Assembly: GCF_001618005.1 (NCBI RefSeq)
Contig: NZ_LQXA01000053.1
Coordinates: 100,739 to 164,738 of the forward strand
Length of the DNA stretch: 64,000 nucleotides
Direction: 5' to 3'
DNA from: Clavibacter tessellarius
GTDB taxonomy: Bacteria; Actinomycetota; Actinomycetes; Actinomycetales; Microbacteriaceae
The notes under the pieces are model-generated. The model made no database searches and was not told the DNA's origin. It saw only the letters and a list, made by a program, of their open reading frames with translations. Below are positions 18,947-29,394 of the stretch, in pieces; position 1 is the stretch's first letter, and each line of letters begins with the position of its first letter. The position numbers and the translations under genes are program-made.

Positions 18947-18977
18947 ACGCCCCGCGGCCTGTACGGCCGCGGGGCGT
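18947..18977 (+). terminator. terminator of msrA
   Basis: A perfect 13-bp stem (ACGCCCCGCGGCC and its complement) with a 5-base loop, 14 bases past the stop codon. Confidence 0.65.
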
Positions 18978-19032
18978 GGGCGTACCATCGGCACGTCCGG
19001 GCGACGGAGCCCGGCGAGGAGAGGCGACGACG

Positions 19033-19281
19033 ATGTCGATGACTACGAACACGAGCACGAGCACGAACACGAGCACGACCGGCCTGCCGCGCACCGCGGG
19101 CAAGACCTGGGTGGCCTTCGGAGCCACGGGTGCGCTCGCCTCCATCCACTCGCACGACGACGGGTACGAGGTGCGCCCGCTGCACCGCGGCGTCGTCGCC
19201 GGCACGTACCCGTCGCTGGAGATCGCGAAGTCGGCGCTCCGGGCGGGGCAGGGCGGCGACGTGGAGTTCTCCGCGCACTGA
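19033..19281 (+). CDS. small hypothetical protein with Thr/Asn/Ser repeat head
   Basis: An 82-residue protein. Residues 4-17 are a run of TNTS-like repeats encoded by hexamers. A compact domain follows: WVAFGATGALASIHSHDDGYEVRPLHRG, then YPSLEIAKSALRAGQGGDVEF. The latter looks like the short methyltransferase-like or general-stress-type proteins of actinobacteria, but I cannot name a family. ATG 19033 is preceded by GAGGAGAGG at 11 bases; ATG 19039 is an alternative. Confidence 0.55.
   Translation: MSMTTNTSTSTNTSTTGLPRTAGKTWVAFGATGALASIHSHDDGYEVRPLHRGVVAGTYPSLEIAKSALRAGQGGDVEFSAH
19045..19080 (+). repeat. six ACGARC hexamers inside the 19033 gene
   Basis: Hexamers ACGAAC, ACGAGC, ACGAGC, ACGAAC, ACGAGC and ACGACC in tandem, coding alternating Thr with Asn or Ser. 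Slippage by whole hexamers would keep the frame. Confidence 0.7.
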
Positions 19282-19407
19282 GCCGCCCGCGGCTCCTCCC
19301 CAGCGGGCGGGGACGTCCGCATCCGCCGTCCCCGGGACCCGATCCCGTCGGCATGCCCGGGGTCGTGCACGATGCGACCGCGGCACGGTGCCGCCGGGGG
19401 AGGCGGC

Positions 19408-19770
19408 ATGCGCGGGACGGGCACGGCGGACGGGACGACGATCGGCGACGGCGGTGGGCGGCTGCATGCCCTGTTGCGCGGGCGGCTCGGCGATGCCGCC
19501 CGCGGCATCCGCACGGCGGAGGGCTGGGAGCTCGCCGCCCTCGACGTGGGCGGCGTGATCGTCACGTGCGCGGGCGCGGGGGCGGCGGATGCCGTCCGGT
19601 CGCTCCACGCGGGCGACGAGGTCGTCGTGCGCGGGGTCCTGCGCGCCCGCCGCGGGGGACGCCCGGGCGACGATGCCGTCGAGATGGAGGCGACGCTCCT
19701 CGCCGTGCGGAGGCGGGTCGGGACGCACCCGATGGCGCCCCGGCCGCGGCGGCCTAGGATCGCATCATGA
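19408..19770 (+). CDS. small OB-fold (SSB-like) protein
   Basis: A 120-residue protein with a single-stranded-DNA-binding-protein-like core: LAALDVGGVIVTCAGAGAADAVRSL, then GDEVVVRGVLRARRGG and VEMEATLLAVRRRV. This follows the SSB pattern of a strand, an Ala-rich helix, K/H-G-D-x-V-x-V-R-G-x-L, and a final strand. It lacks the acidic SSB tail. ATG 19408 follows GAGG by five bases. Its stop overlaps the next start (ATGA). Family call is moderate; it may bind nucleic acid, or be a diverged single-domain relative. Confidence 0.55.
   Translation: MRGTGTADGTTIGDGGGRLHALLRGRLGDAARGIRTAEGWELAALDVGGVIVTCAGAGAADAVRSLHAGDEVVVRGVLRARRGGRPGDDAVEMEATLLAVRRRVGTHPMAPRPRRPRIAS
19755..19760 (+). promoter_or_regulatory. 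-10 box TAGGAT, leaderless start of the MarR gene
   Basis: TAGGAT ends six bases before ATG 19767, inside the end of the SSB-like gene. The regulator can therefore be made separately from it. Confidence 0.5.
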
Positions 19771-20336
19771 GCGGATCCCCCCGGTGGCTCGAGCCGGATC
19801 AGCAGCGCGCCTGGCGGACCGTCATCGTCGCGCTGAACCACGTCAGCGAGCGCATCGAACGGCAGCTGGTCCGGGATGCCGCGATGCCCCACGCCTACTT
19901 CATGATCCTCGTGCGGCTGTCCGAGGTCGAGGGCAACGCGCTGCCGATGAGCGTCCTCGCGCGCGCCCTGCAGGCCTCGGCGAGCCGCACCTCGCATGCC
20001 GTGACGCGCCTCGAGCAGCTCGGCTGGGTGCGCCGCGTCCCCTCGCCGCGCGATGGCCGGAGCCTCCTCGCCGAGCTCACGGACGAGGGGCGCAGCACGC
20101 TGGCGTCCGCCGCTCCCGGGCACGCCGAGGAGGTGCTCCGCACGGTGTTCGATCCGCTGAGCGCCGAGCAGACCGCGCAGCTCGAGGCGATCGCCCGCGA
20201 TATCCTCACGAGCATGACCGCTTCCTCCCCCTTCGACGACCGGGGGAGCGCCGGCGGCGACGACCTGGCCATCCCGCCGGCCCCCGGCGCACGCGACTCG
20301 GGTGCCACCGCCCGCGCGGACGAGCCCGCCGCATGA
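19767..20336 (+). CDS. MarR-family transcriptional regulator
   Basis: A 189-residue winged-helix regulator. The family core is clear: AYFMILVRLSEVEGNALPMSVLARALQASASRTSHAVTRLEQLGWVRRV in pieces, with the wing PSPRDGRSLLAELTDEGR. It usually acts as a dimer that releases DNA on binding a small phenolic or oxidant ligand. The C-terminal 40 residues are an unusual Asp/Ala/Pro-rich tail. It overlaps the SSB-like gene in front and the lipoprotein gene behind by ATGA in each case. The regulated genes are probably these neighbours. Confidence 0.88.
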   Translation: MSGSPRWLEPDQQRAWRTVIVALNHVSERIERQLVRDAAMPHAYFMILVRLSEVEGNALPMSVLARALQASASRTSHAVTRLEQLGWVRRVPSPRDGRSLLAELTDEGRSTLASAAPGHAEEVLRTVFDPLSAEQTAQLEAIARDILTSMTASSPFDDRGSAGGDDLAIPPAPGARDSGATARADEPAA

Positions 20337-20815
20337 GGGGCCGCTTCGCCGCCGTGGCCGCTCCCGCGCTCCTCGCCGCGCTCGTCCTGGGCGGCTGCAC
20401 GCAGACGCCGACTCCGACGCAGCCGACGGTGCCGGCGTCCGCCCCGCCCGCGACGCCCGACGACGCGGCGTCCGCCGCCCCCACCGCGGCGACCGTCGAC
20501 CTGGCGGGGACGGCCGACGCCAACCTGCCCGTGTTCGAGGCCACGGCGGGCGCGGTCGTCTCCGCGGATCCGAACGCCAAGGGCCGCGCCATGGTCGACG
20601 CGCTCGTCGGTGTCGGGTTCCCGAAGGACAAGATGGAGGTCACGGCGGACGCCACGCCGCTGGGCAACTCCGTCGACTCGATCCTCGTGGCCGTGCGGAT
20701 GGGCGACGGCTGCCTCATCGGCCAGCGCGCGCAGGACGGCTTCTCCGCGCACGTCGAGCCCGCCCTGTCCTCCGGCCGCTGCCTCGTGGGGCAGACCCGC
20801 GCGATCGACTGGTGA
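20333..20815 (+). CDS. secreted lipoprotein
   Basis: A 160-residue lipoprotein: signal segment to residue about 20, lipobox LVLGGC, then a Pro/Thr-rich stalk (TPTPTQPTVP) and a compact domain. The domain contains VDALVGVGFPKDKMEVTADATPLGNSVDSI and VRMGDGCLIGQR, with two cysteines that can pair. This looks like a conserved actinobacterial lipoprotein domain of unknown function. It overlaps the MarR gene by four bases, so both are translated together. Confidence 0.75.
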   Translation: MRGRFAAVAAPALLAALVLGGCTQTPTPTQPTVPASAPPATPDDAASAAPTAATVDLAGTADANLPVFEATAGAVVSADPNAKGRAMVDALVGVGFPKDKMEVTADATPLGNSVDSILVAVRMGDGCLIGQRAQDGFSAHVEPALSSGRCLVGQTRAIDW

Positions 20816-20863
20816 CCGACGGTCGGCACGCGGCGGCGGCGTCCGGCCGCCCGCGGCACTGAA

Positions 20864-20869
20864 TAGACT
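20864..20869 (+). promoter_or_regulatory. -10 box TAGACT, leaderless start of ettA
   Basis: TAGACT ends six bases before the ettA ATG, with no ribosome-binding site between. Confidence 0.55.
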
Positions 20870-20875
20870 CGCCCC

Positions 20876-22558
<1,683 letters not shown>

Positions 22559-22562
22559 TCCC

Positions 22563-23042
22563 GTGACCCGGGTCCACGTCCCCGTCCACCTCCGGTGGGC
22601 CGACCTCGACGCCTACGACCACGTGAACAACGTGGAGGTGCTCCGGCTGCTGGAGGAGGCGCGCGTCCGCGCCTTCTGGCGGGGCGACGACGACGGCGAG
22701 GGCGTGGATCCGGGGATGGCGCTCATCCACGCGTCCGCGGGTGCGAGCACCATGACGATGATCGCCCGGCAGGAGGTCGAGTACCTGCTGCCCATCTCGT
22801 ACGGGCGGAGGCCGCTCGACGTGCAGGTGTGGCTGGGGCGCCTCGGCGGCTCCAGCCTCGAGGCCTGCTACGAGGTGCGGACGCCCGCGGGCGTCGAGCC
22901 GGCGGCGCTGTACGCGCGCGCCTCGACCACCATCGTGCTGGTGGACGCCGCCACCGGCCGTCCGCGCCGCATCACCGACGCCGAGCGAGCCGGGTGGAGC
23001 GCGTACCTCGAGGAGCCCGTGGCGTTCAGTCGACGGGGGTGA
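22563..23042 (+). CDS. acyl-CoA thioesterase, 4HBT hotdog family
   Basis: A 159-residue single hotdog domain. The family motif WADLDAYDHVNNVEVLRLLEEAR includes the likely catalytic Asp (D in DxYDHVNN). The central helix ends at FWRG, and the sheet reads VEYLLPISYGRRPLDVQVWL. The start GTG at 22563 lies four bases past ettA, so it is likely translated from the same message. Members hydrolyse short or branched acyl-CoAs; the natural substrate is unknown. Confidence 0.85.
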   Translation: MTRVHVPVHLRWADLDAYDHVNNVEVLRLLEEARVRAFWRGDDDGEGVDPGMALIHASAGASTMTMIARQEVEYLLPISYGRRPLDVQVWLGRLGGSSLEACYEVRTPAGVEPAALYARASTTIVLVDAATGRPRRITDAERAGWSAYLEEPVAFSRRG

Positions 23043-23085
23043 GCGGCGCGGCGCACGGGGCGCCGGCCGCCGTGCCGGGCCGGGG

Positions 23086-24000
23086 TCAGCCGCGCGCGTC
23101 GGCGGGGACGCGCACCATGCCCTCCTGCGCGACGCTCGCCAGCAGCACGCCGTCGCGCGAGTAGATGCGGCCGAGCGAGAGGCCGCGCCCGCCCTGCGCG
23201 CTCGTGGACTCCTGCACGTAGAGCATCCACTCGTCGGCGCGGCCGAAGCGGTGGAACCACATGGCGTGGTCGAGGCTCGCGGTCTTGATGCCGGGGGTGG
23301 CCCAGCTGAGGCCGTGGCGCCGGTAGATCGACTCGAGGATCGAGTAGTCGCTCGCGTAGGCGAGGGACGCGAGGTGCACGGCCGGGTCGTCGGGCAGGCG
23401 GCCGATCGCGCGGATCCAGACGGCCTGGTGGGCGACGCGCTCCTCGGCCGCGCCGAAGTACACGGGCTGCTCGACGTGGCGCATGTCGAACGGACGGTCG
23501 TTGGCCCAGTGCTTCGCGACGGGGTGCTCGATGCGCGACAGCACGTCGTGCGCGCTCGGCAGGGACTCCGGCTCGGGGATGCCCTCCGGCATGGGCGCCT
23601 GGTGCTCGAGGCCCTCGTCGCCGTCCTGGAACGACGCGATCATCGACAGGATCGGGCGGCCGTCCTGGTAGGCCTGCGTGCGCCGCGTGGAGAAGGAGCG
23701 CCCGTCGTGGATGCGGTCCACCGAGAACGTGATGGGCTTCGTGACGTCGCCGGGGCGGAGGAAGTAGCCGTGCATGCTGTGCACGCGGCGGTCGGCCTCG
23801 GTCGTGCGCATCGCCGCGACGAGCGACTGCGCGAGCACCTGGCCGCCGAAGACGCGGCCCATGGGCATCCACTGCGACGGGCCGGTGGAGATGTCCTCGC
23901 TCGTGCGGGCGCCGGTGTCCGTGAGGTCGAGCGCGGTGAGGAGCCCGGCGAGCGGGCCGCCCGCGGTGTCGTCGGGGGTGTCGGATGCGTGGTCGGTCAT
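23086..24000 (-). CDS. tesB: acyl-CoA thioesterase II
   Basis: A double-hotdog thioesterase of 304 residues. Landmarks are GGQVLAQSLVAAMRTTEADRRVHSMHGYFLRPGD, FSTRRTQAYQDGRPILSMIASFQ and the C-terminal motif SLDHAMWFHRFGRADEWMLYVQES. These supply the Asp, Thr and Gln of the catalytic centre. It hydrolyses medium- to long-chain acyl-CoA in the cytosol. It converges with the 4HBT gene, so the two thioesterases face each other tail to tail but are not paralogous duplicates. Confidence 0.94.
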   Translation of the reverse strand: MTDHASDTPDDTAGGPLAGLLTALDLTDTGARTSEDISTGPSQWMPMGRVFGGQVLAQSLVAAMRTTEADRRVHSMHGYFLRPGDVTKPITFSVDRIHDGRSFSTRRTQAYQDGRPILSMIASFQDGDEGLEHQAPMPEGIPEPESLPSAHDVLSRIEHPVAKHWANDRPFDMRHVEQPVYFGAAEERVAHQAVWIRAIGRLPDDPAVHLASLAYASDYSILESIYRRHGLSWATPGIKTASLDHAMWFHRFGRADEWMLYVQESTSAQGGRGLSLGRIYSRDGVLLASVAQEGMVRVPADARG

Positions 24001-24083
24001 GGGTCCTCCGGCGTACGGGCCGACCTCGGGCGGCCGGGCTGCCGGGCGGGTCGCCCGGGCGCATCCAGTAGCTTAGACAGGCC

Positions 24084-24779
24084 ATGACGCCCTCCTTCGC
24101 CCTCCGGGACGCCCTCGCCCTCGGCGACCTGCAGACCTTCCTCGGGCGCTCGGCCCGCGTCGACGACGGAGCCGTGCGGCTCATCGGATCCGGGGGCGTG
24201 CTCGCCGTGTACACCTCGGTGCTGCAGCCGGCGGGCCTCCTCGACCGGGCGCCCACCGTCCTCGGCCTGCGGACCTTCGCCGCGGACACGCGGGCGCCCG
24301 TCGACAGCGTCGTGCCGATCCGCGCGCTGCTCGACCGGCTCGCGCGGCTCGAGGGGCCCGCCACCGGATCTCCCGGCGAGCCCGTCGGCGTGCTCGTGCC
24401 GCCGGACACCGCGACGGCCGCGTGGGCGGGCATCTCCCCGCCGCGGGCCGGATGGGAGCGGGTCGACGACGTGGCCGCCGCCGCCCTGCGCGCGGCCGCA
24501 CGGGCCGGAATCGACGAGGTCGCGGCCGCCGTGCCCTCCGGCATCGGCGAGCAGATCGTCTCCCGCGTGCGCGGAGAGGTCTGGGGACGCCCCGTGGACG
24601 GCGCGCCGGACGTGGTCGCGGGCGGGGCGTTCGCGGCCTACAGCCTGGGGTTCCTCGGGCCGGATCCCGCCCCGGACGCGGAGGCGGACGACGACGAGCC
24701 GCCGGTGGCCGTGTTCCGCGCGGGGCCGTGGATGCGACTCACGACGTCCCGCGGGCACGTGCTGATCCGCCGCCTCTAG
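24084..24779 (+). CDS. conserved hypothetical protein
   Basis: A 231-residue soluble protein: ALRDALALGDLQTFLGRSARVDDGAVRLIGSGG in parts, then VYTSVLQP, LGLRTFAA and the Ala-rich helix LRAAARAGIDEVAAAVPSGIG. It ends WMRLTTSRGHVLIRR. No catalytic motif is evident. This looks like a conserved actinobacterial family of unknown function. The start ATG is near TAGACA/TAGCTT boxes 4-9 bases upstream, so a very short or absent leader is possible. Confidence 0.6.
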   Translation: MTPSFALRDALALGDLQTFLGRSARVDDGAVRLIGSGGVLAVYTSVLQPAGLLDRAPTVLGLRTFAADTRAPVDSVVPIRALLDRLARLEGPATGSPGEPVGVLVPPDTATAAWAGISPPRAGWERVDDVAAAALRAAARAGIDEVAAAVPSGIGEQIVSRVRGEVWGRPVDGAPDVVAGGAFAAYSLGFLGPDPAPDAEADDDEPPVAVFRAGPWMRLTTSRGHVLIRRL

Positions 24780-24784
24780 GCGAT

Positions 24785-24817
24785 CGCCGCCCCCCGTCCT
24801 CCGGGACGGGGGCGGCG
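24785..24817. terminator. bidirectional hairpin between the 24084 gene and the globin gene
   Basis: A GC stem of about 14 bp with one bulged C and a short loop at a convergent junction. Confidence 0.6.
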
Positions 24818-24825
24818 CTGGTGGT

Positions 24826-25221
24826 TCAGGACTCGTCGAAGGTGTTGACCATCGCGTGGGCGGCGCGCTCGAGGTAGTCCCAGAGCTGCGCCTCGTGCAT
24901 CGGCGGCAGGTCGAGGGAGTCGACCGCGACCCGCATGTGCGCGAGCCACCGGTCGCGGGCGTCCGGGTTCACGCGGAACGGCATGTGCCGCATCCGGAGC
25001 CGCGGGTGGCCGCGCTCCTCGCTGTAGGTCGTCGGCCCGCCCCAGTACTGCTCGAGGAACCCGGTGAGGCGCTGGATGGCGCCCTCGAGGTCCTCCTCCG
25101 GGTACATGGCGACCAGCACCGGATCGTCGGCGACGCCGCGGTAGAACTCGCGGACGAGCCTCTCGAAGGTGGGGCGGCCGCCGACGTCGCCGTAGAAGGA
25201 GCTCCCGAGCAGGTCGGCCAT
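24826..25221 (-). CDS. glbO: truncated haemoglobin, group II (trHbO)
   Basis: A 131-residue 2-over-2 globin. The proximal histidine lies in [11 protein letters not shown], and [16 protein letters not shown] supplies the conserved Trp of helix G. The N-terminal half carries [16 protein letters not shown], with Tyr at the CD1 or B10 site. The group II family in mycobacteria binds oxygen and may interact with the membrane or with peroxides. Its ATG shares one base with the mscS stop (TGATG), so the two are translationally coupled. Confidence 0.92.
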   Translation of the reverse strand: MADLLGSSFYGDVGGRPTFERLVREFYRGVADDPVLVAMYPEEDLEGAIQRLTGFLEQYWGGPTTYSEERGHPRLRMRHMPFRVNPDARDRWLAHMRVAVDSLDLPPMHEAQLWDYLERAAHAMVNTFDES

Positions 25222-26528
25222 CAGGATCCCTCGGGCGGCGTCGCGGGCTTCCGCGGGGCGCGAGGGGAGCGCGGCGGCCTCGGGGGAGCGGCGTCGGCGG
25301 ACGCATCGTCGGCCGACGGGTCGGCGGCGGGCTCCGGATCCTCGGGCAGCACCGTCCAGGTGGCCGTGACCTCATCCTCGCCGACGGGGCGCGCGGCGGG
25401 CGCGGGATCCTGCGTCGGGATCACGCGCGTGGCGCGCGGATCCTGCGGGGGGCCGGCGGCGCCGCGGACGACCGGGGACGCGGGGCCCTCCGGTGCGGAG
25501 ATCCGCGCGGCCGGCGGTCGCTGGGCTGCCTTGCGCGCGGCGCGCTTCTTGGGCGCCGGCGCCTCGGGCTGCTGCACGGGGGTCGGGACGGTGCGCGGCG
25601 GGTGCGCGCCGCCCACGCTGGCGGCGCTGTCGAAGCCCGTGAGGACGACGGCGGACAGCGACGGCAGGGTGACGTCCATCCGGTCGAGCGCGGCCTTGAG
25701 GCGACCGCGGAGCTCCCGGGAGACGTCGTCGCGGGCGTTGCTCCGGGTCTTCACGACGATGCGGATGACCACGGCCGACTCCGCGATCGACTCGATGCCC
25801 CAGAGCTCCGGCTTCTCGACGATGCGCGAGCGCCACTTGGGCGTGGTCGCGAGCTCGGTGGCGGTGGCGAGCATGCGCTCCTGCACGGCCTGCACGTCCG
25901 TGTCGTACGGGACGGCGAGGTCGATGACGACGCGGGCCCAGCCCTGCGACATGTTGCCGACGCGGAGGATCTCGCCGTTGCGCACGAACCAGAGCGTGCC
26001 GTTGACGTCGCGGAGCGTGGTGATGCGGATGCCGACCGTCTCGACGACGCCCGTGGCCGGCCCCACGTCGACCACGTCGCCGACGCCGAGCTGGTCCTCG
26101 ACCACCATGAACAGGCCGTTGAGGATGTCCTTGACGATGTTCTGCGCGCCGAAGCCGAGGCCCGCGCCGAGGGCGGCGGTGAGGAGGGCGAGGGAGCTGA
26201 GGATGTCGGGGTTGACTGCGGTGACGGCGAGCGACATCGCGATCACGACGATCACGACCGTGGTGATGTTGCTGAGGACGCTGCCGAGCGTGCGCGTGCG
26301 CTGCACGACGCGGACGGCGGTGAGGGGTGACGCCTGGATCGACTGCGTGTCGTCGACGTTCTGGCGCTTCTTGACGCCGGACACGATCTGGTCGACCGTG
26401 TTGCGGATCACGACGAGGAGGATCCACCGGGCGATGAAAGCGCCGATGACGATCGAGACGACCTGGATCAGCACGCCCCAGGTGGAGAAGAACGAGCCGT
26501 CGCCGCAGCACACCATGCTCAGGTCCAT
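25221..26528 (-). CDS. mechanosensitive ion channel, MscS family
   Basis: A 435-residue small-conductance channel. Helices at about 20-40, 90-110 and 120-145 include the pore helix with [35 protein letters not shown] in pieces, the family hallmark. A beta domain follows ([25 protein letters not shown]). The last 130 residues are a Pro/Ala/Lys-rich tail, longer than in the E. coli channel and probably disordered. It relieves turgor on osmotic downshock. It is the first gene of a pair with the truncated globin. Confidence 0.9.
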   Translation of the reverse strand: MDLSMVCCGDGSFFSTWGVLIQVVSIVIGAFIARWILLVVIRNTVDQIVSGVKKRQNVDDTQSIQASPLTAVRVVQRTRTLGSVLSNITTVVIVVIAMSLAVTAVNPDILSSLALLTAALGAGLGFGAQNIVKDILNGLFMVVEDQLGVGDVVDVGPATGVVETVGIRITTLRDVNGTLWFVRNGEILRVGNMSQGWARVVIDLAVPYDTDVQAVQERMLATATELATTPKWRSRIVEKPELWGIESIAESAVVIRIVVKTRSNARDDVSRELRGRLKAALDRMDVTLPSLSAVVLTGFDSAASVGGAHPPRTVPTPVQQPEAPAPKKRAARKAAQRPPAARISAPEGPASPVVRGAAGPPQDPRATRVIPTQDPAPAARPVGEDEVTATWTVLPEDPEPAADPSADDASADAAPPRPPRSPRAPRKPATPPEGS

Positions 26529-26645
26529 CGCGACGCGCTTCCGAGGGGGAGGAGGAGAGGGGTGGTCATCCGCCCGAGTGTACCGGCGGGGTGCCGGGCC
26601 GGTCCTGGGTGCGCACGGGTCGCGGAGGGCGATCGGGCGGGACGC

Positions 26646-26681
26646 GGGAGGGGGCGGCCTCCTGCGCGACCGCCCCCTCCC
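26646..26681 (-). terminator. terminator of pepN
   Basis: A perfect 12-bp stem (GGGAGGGGGCGG and its complement) with a 12-base loop, 15 bases beyond the pepN stop in its direction of transcription. Confidence 0.6.
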
Positions 26682-26696
26682 GTCGTGCAGGTGCCG

Positions 26697-29240
26697 CTAC
26701 TCGGCGTCCTTCGCCTGCGCCCGCAGCGCCCGCTCGACGCCCGACAGCAGCTCGCTGACGAGGCGGCGGAGCGCCGGCGGCTCGGGGTTCGCGTCGAGCC
26801 AGGCGACGGTCGCGTCGCGCAGTTCGGCGTCCGCGAGCGGCGACGGGTAGAAGCCGCCGATGAGCGCCGCCGCGATGGCGTAGCTCCGCGACTCCCACAC
26901 GCCCTGCAGCGCGTCGAAGTAGGCGGCGACGAACGGACGCAGGAGCTCCGTGTCGGCTGCGCGGCGGAAGCCGAGGCCCGTGGTGCGCACGATGGTGTTC
27001 GGCTCGGTGTCGGCCTCCCACACGGATGCCCACGCCGCCTGCTTGCCCTCCGCCGTGGGCAGCGCCGCGCGGGCCTGGGCGGCGGACTGCGCGCCCGTCG
27101 CCGTGCGGTCGGCCGCGAGCGCGGCGTCGATCTCGGCGGTGCCGGCGCGCCCGCCCGCGACGAGCGCGGTCAGCAGCTCCCAGCGGAGGTCGGCGTCGAT
27201 CTCGACGCCCTCGAGCGTCTCGGTGCCGTCGAGGAGCGCCTGCACGTGGTCCAGCTGCGCGGGCTCGGCCGCGACCTGCGCGAAGGTGCGCAGGAACTGG
27301 AACTGGTTGTCGGATCCGGGCGCCGCCTGCGCGGTGAGCGCCCACAGCTCGGTCGCGACCGTCGCGAGCAGCTCGTCCCGGTGGTCGGGCGCCGAGTACG
27401 TGGACGCCGCGACCGTGAGCTGCGCGAGCGCGTAGCGGAGGGCCGTGGACTCGTCCTCGGTGGCGACGTTGTCGAGCACGAGGCGCGCGTAGTCGCGGGC
27501 CCGGATCTCGCCGTCGCGCGTCGCGTCCCACACGGAGGCGAAGACGAGCGAGCGGGCGAGCGAGTCCTCGAACGCGGCGAGGTGGCGCATCGCGACCTCG
27601 AGCGACGCGGGATCCAGCCGGATCTTCGCGTACGTGAGGTCGTCGTCGTTGAGCAGCACGAGCGCCGGGCGCTGGCGGCCGACGAGCTCGGCGACCTCGG
27701 TGCGGTCGCCGTCCACGTCGAGCTCGAAGCGCTCGGTGCGCACCAGGTGCGCGTCGCGCAGCTCGTAGAAGCCGATCGCGAGGCGGTGCGGGCGGAGCGT
27801 CGGGTAGTCCGCCGCCGCCTCCTGCAGCACGGCGAACGACGTGATGACGCCGTCCTCGTCGGTCTCGATCTCGGGACGCAGCGTGTTCACGCCCGAGGTC
27901 TTCAGCCACAGGTCGGTCCAGCGCTCGAGGTCGCGGCCGCTCGTGCCCTCGAGCTCCGAGGTGAAGTCGCGGAGCGTCGAGTTGCCGAAGGCGTGGCGCT
28001 GGAAGTAGGCGGCGACGCCCGCGAGGAACTCGTCCTGGCCGACGTAGGCCACGAGCTGGCGGAGGACCGAGGCGCCCTTGGCATACGTGATGCCGTCGAA
28101 GTTGACCTGCACGTCCTCCAGGTCGTTGATGGTCGCGTAGACGGGGTGCGTGCTCGGCAGCTGGTCCTGGTTGTAGGCCCAGGACTTCTCGCCGGCGTTG
28201 AACGTGGTCCAGGCGCCCGTCCACTCGGTGGCCTCGGCGGTCGCCAGGGTCGAGATGTAGGTCGCGAACGACTCGTTGAGCCACAGGTCGTCCCACCACT
28301 TCATGGTGACGAGGTCGCCGAACCACATGTGCGCGAGCTCGTGCAGGATCGTCGTGACCCGGCGCTCCTTCACGGCGTCCGTGACCTTGGAGCGGAAGAC
28401 GTAGCTCTCCACGAACGTGACGGCGCCCGCGTTCTCCATCGCTCCCGCGTTGAACTCGGGGACGAAGAGCTGGTCGTACTTGGGGAACGGGTAGGGGTAC
28501 GCGAAGCGCTCCTCGTAGAACGCGAAGCCCTCGCGGGTCTTCTCGAAGACGTAGTCGGCGTCGAGGTGCTCCATGAGCGACTTGCGCGCGAAGACGCCGA
28601 GCGGGATCGTGCGGCCGTCGCTCGAGGTCAGCTCGCTGCGGACGACGCCGTAGGGGCCCGCGATGAGCGCGGTGATGTAGCTCGACATGCGGAGCGTGGG
28701 CTCGAAGGTCCAGGTGGACGCGCCGTCGGCGGCGGCCGTGGGCTCGGGCGTGGGGGAGTTGGACACGACCTCCCAGTGCGACGGCGCCGTGACCGTGAAG
28801 CGGAAGACGGCCTTCAGGTCGGGCTGCTCGAACACCGCGAACATGCGGCGGGAGTCCGGCACCTCGAACTGCGAGTAGAGGTAGACCTCGTCGTCGACGG
28901 GATCCACGAAGCGGTGCAGGCCCTCGCCCGTGTTCGTGTACATGGCGTCGGCGACGACCGTCAGCTCGTTCTCCTGCGCGAGGTCGTCGAGTCGGATGCG
29001 CACGCCGTCGTTGACGTCGGCCGGGTCGAGCTCGCGGCCGTTCAGGGTCACGGCGTGCACCGTGCGCGTGATCGCGTCGATGAACGTGGACGCGCCCGCC
29101 GTGGCCGTGAAGCGCACGGTCGTGGTGGATCCGAACACCTCCGCTCCCCGGGTGAGGTCGAGCGTCACGTCGTACTCCGTCACGTCGAGGAGCGCCGCGC
29201 GCTCCTCGGCCTCGACGCGGGTGAGGTTCTCTCCTGGCAT
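26697..29240 (-). CDS. pepN: aminopeptidase N
   Basis: An M1 zinc metallopeptidase of 847 residues that removes N-terminal amino acids from peptides. The substrate anchor GAMEN occurs as NAGAMENAG. The zinc site is HELAHMWFGD with the downstream Glu in LNESFA. ATG 29240 is supported by AGGAG five bases upstream and by the normal N-terminus PGENLTRVEAEERA. The large C-terminal helical domain is complete to ALRAQAKDAE. It is cytosolic in this group. It faces a DsbA-family gene across a 150-base divergent space. Confidence 0.96.
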   Translation of the reverse strand: MPGENLTRVEAEERAALLDVTEYDVTLDLTRGAEVFGSTTTVRFTATAGASTFIDAITRTVHAVTLNGRELDPADVNDGVRIRLDDLAQENELTVVADAMYTNTGEGLHRFVDPVDDEVYLYSQFEVPDSRRMFAVFEQPDLKAVFRFTVTAPSHWEVVSNSPTPEPTAAADGASTWTFEPTLRMSSYITALIAGPYGVVRSELTSSDGRTIPLGVFARKSLMEHLDADYVFEKTREGFAFYEERFAYPYPFPKYDQLFVPEFNAGAMENAGAVTFVESYVFRSKVTDAVKERRVTTILHELAHMWFGDLVTMKWWDDLWLNESFATYISTLATAEATEWTGAWTTFNAGEKSWAYNQDQLPSTHPVYATINDLEDVQVNFDGITYAKGASVLRQLVAYVGQDEFLAGVAAYFQRHAFGNSTLRDFTSELEGTSGRDLERWTDLWLKTSGVNTLRPEIETDEDGVITSFAVLQEAAADYPTLRPHRLAIGFYELRDAHLVRTERFELDVDGDRTEVAELVGRQRPALVLLNDDDLTYAKIRLDPASLEVAMRHLAAFEDSLARSLVFASVWDATRDGEIRARDYARLVLDNVATEDESTALRYALAQLTVAASTYSAPDHRDELLATVATELWALTAQAAPGSDNQFQFLRTFAQVAAEPAQLDHVQALLDGTETLEGVEIDADLRWELLTALVAGGRAGTAEIDAALAADRTATGAQSAAQARAALPTAEGKQAAWASVWEADTEPNTIVRTTGLGFRRAADTELLRPFVAAYFDALQGVWESRSYAIAAALIGGFYPSPLADAELRDATVAWLDANPEPPALRRLVSELLSGVERALRAQAKDAE

Positions 29241-29382
29241 GGTGCTCCTGCTCGTCCGTGAGGTGGGTGGGCCGTGCATGCGGACCGCGCCTCGCGTGAC
29301 GGGCCATCGGGCGGTCGGGGACCGGGGATGCCGGGGCGGGAGCGGCGCCGCTTCAGCGCCGATCCTATTCCGTCGGCTGACC

Positions 29383-29388
29383 TAGGCT
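29383..29388 (+). promoter_or_regulatory. -10 box TAGGCT, leaderless start of the DsbA-family gene
   Basis: TAGGCT ends exactly six bases before ATG 29395. Confidence 0.55.
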
Positions 29389-29394
29389 GGCGGC

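Noticed and set aside
23043..23085. Terminator between the two thioesterase genes
   Set aside because: Only a 6-bp interrupted stem (GCACGG/CCGTGC); too weak to report.
26562..29261. Plus-strand frame of 899 codons opposite pepN
   Set aside because: Antisense to pepN with intact HELAH and GAMEN motifs.
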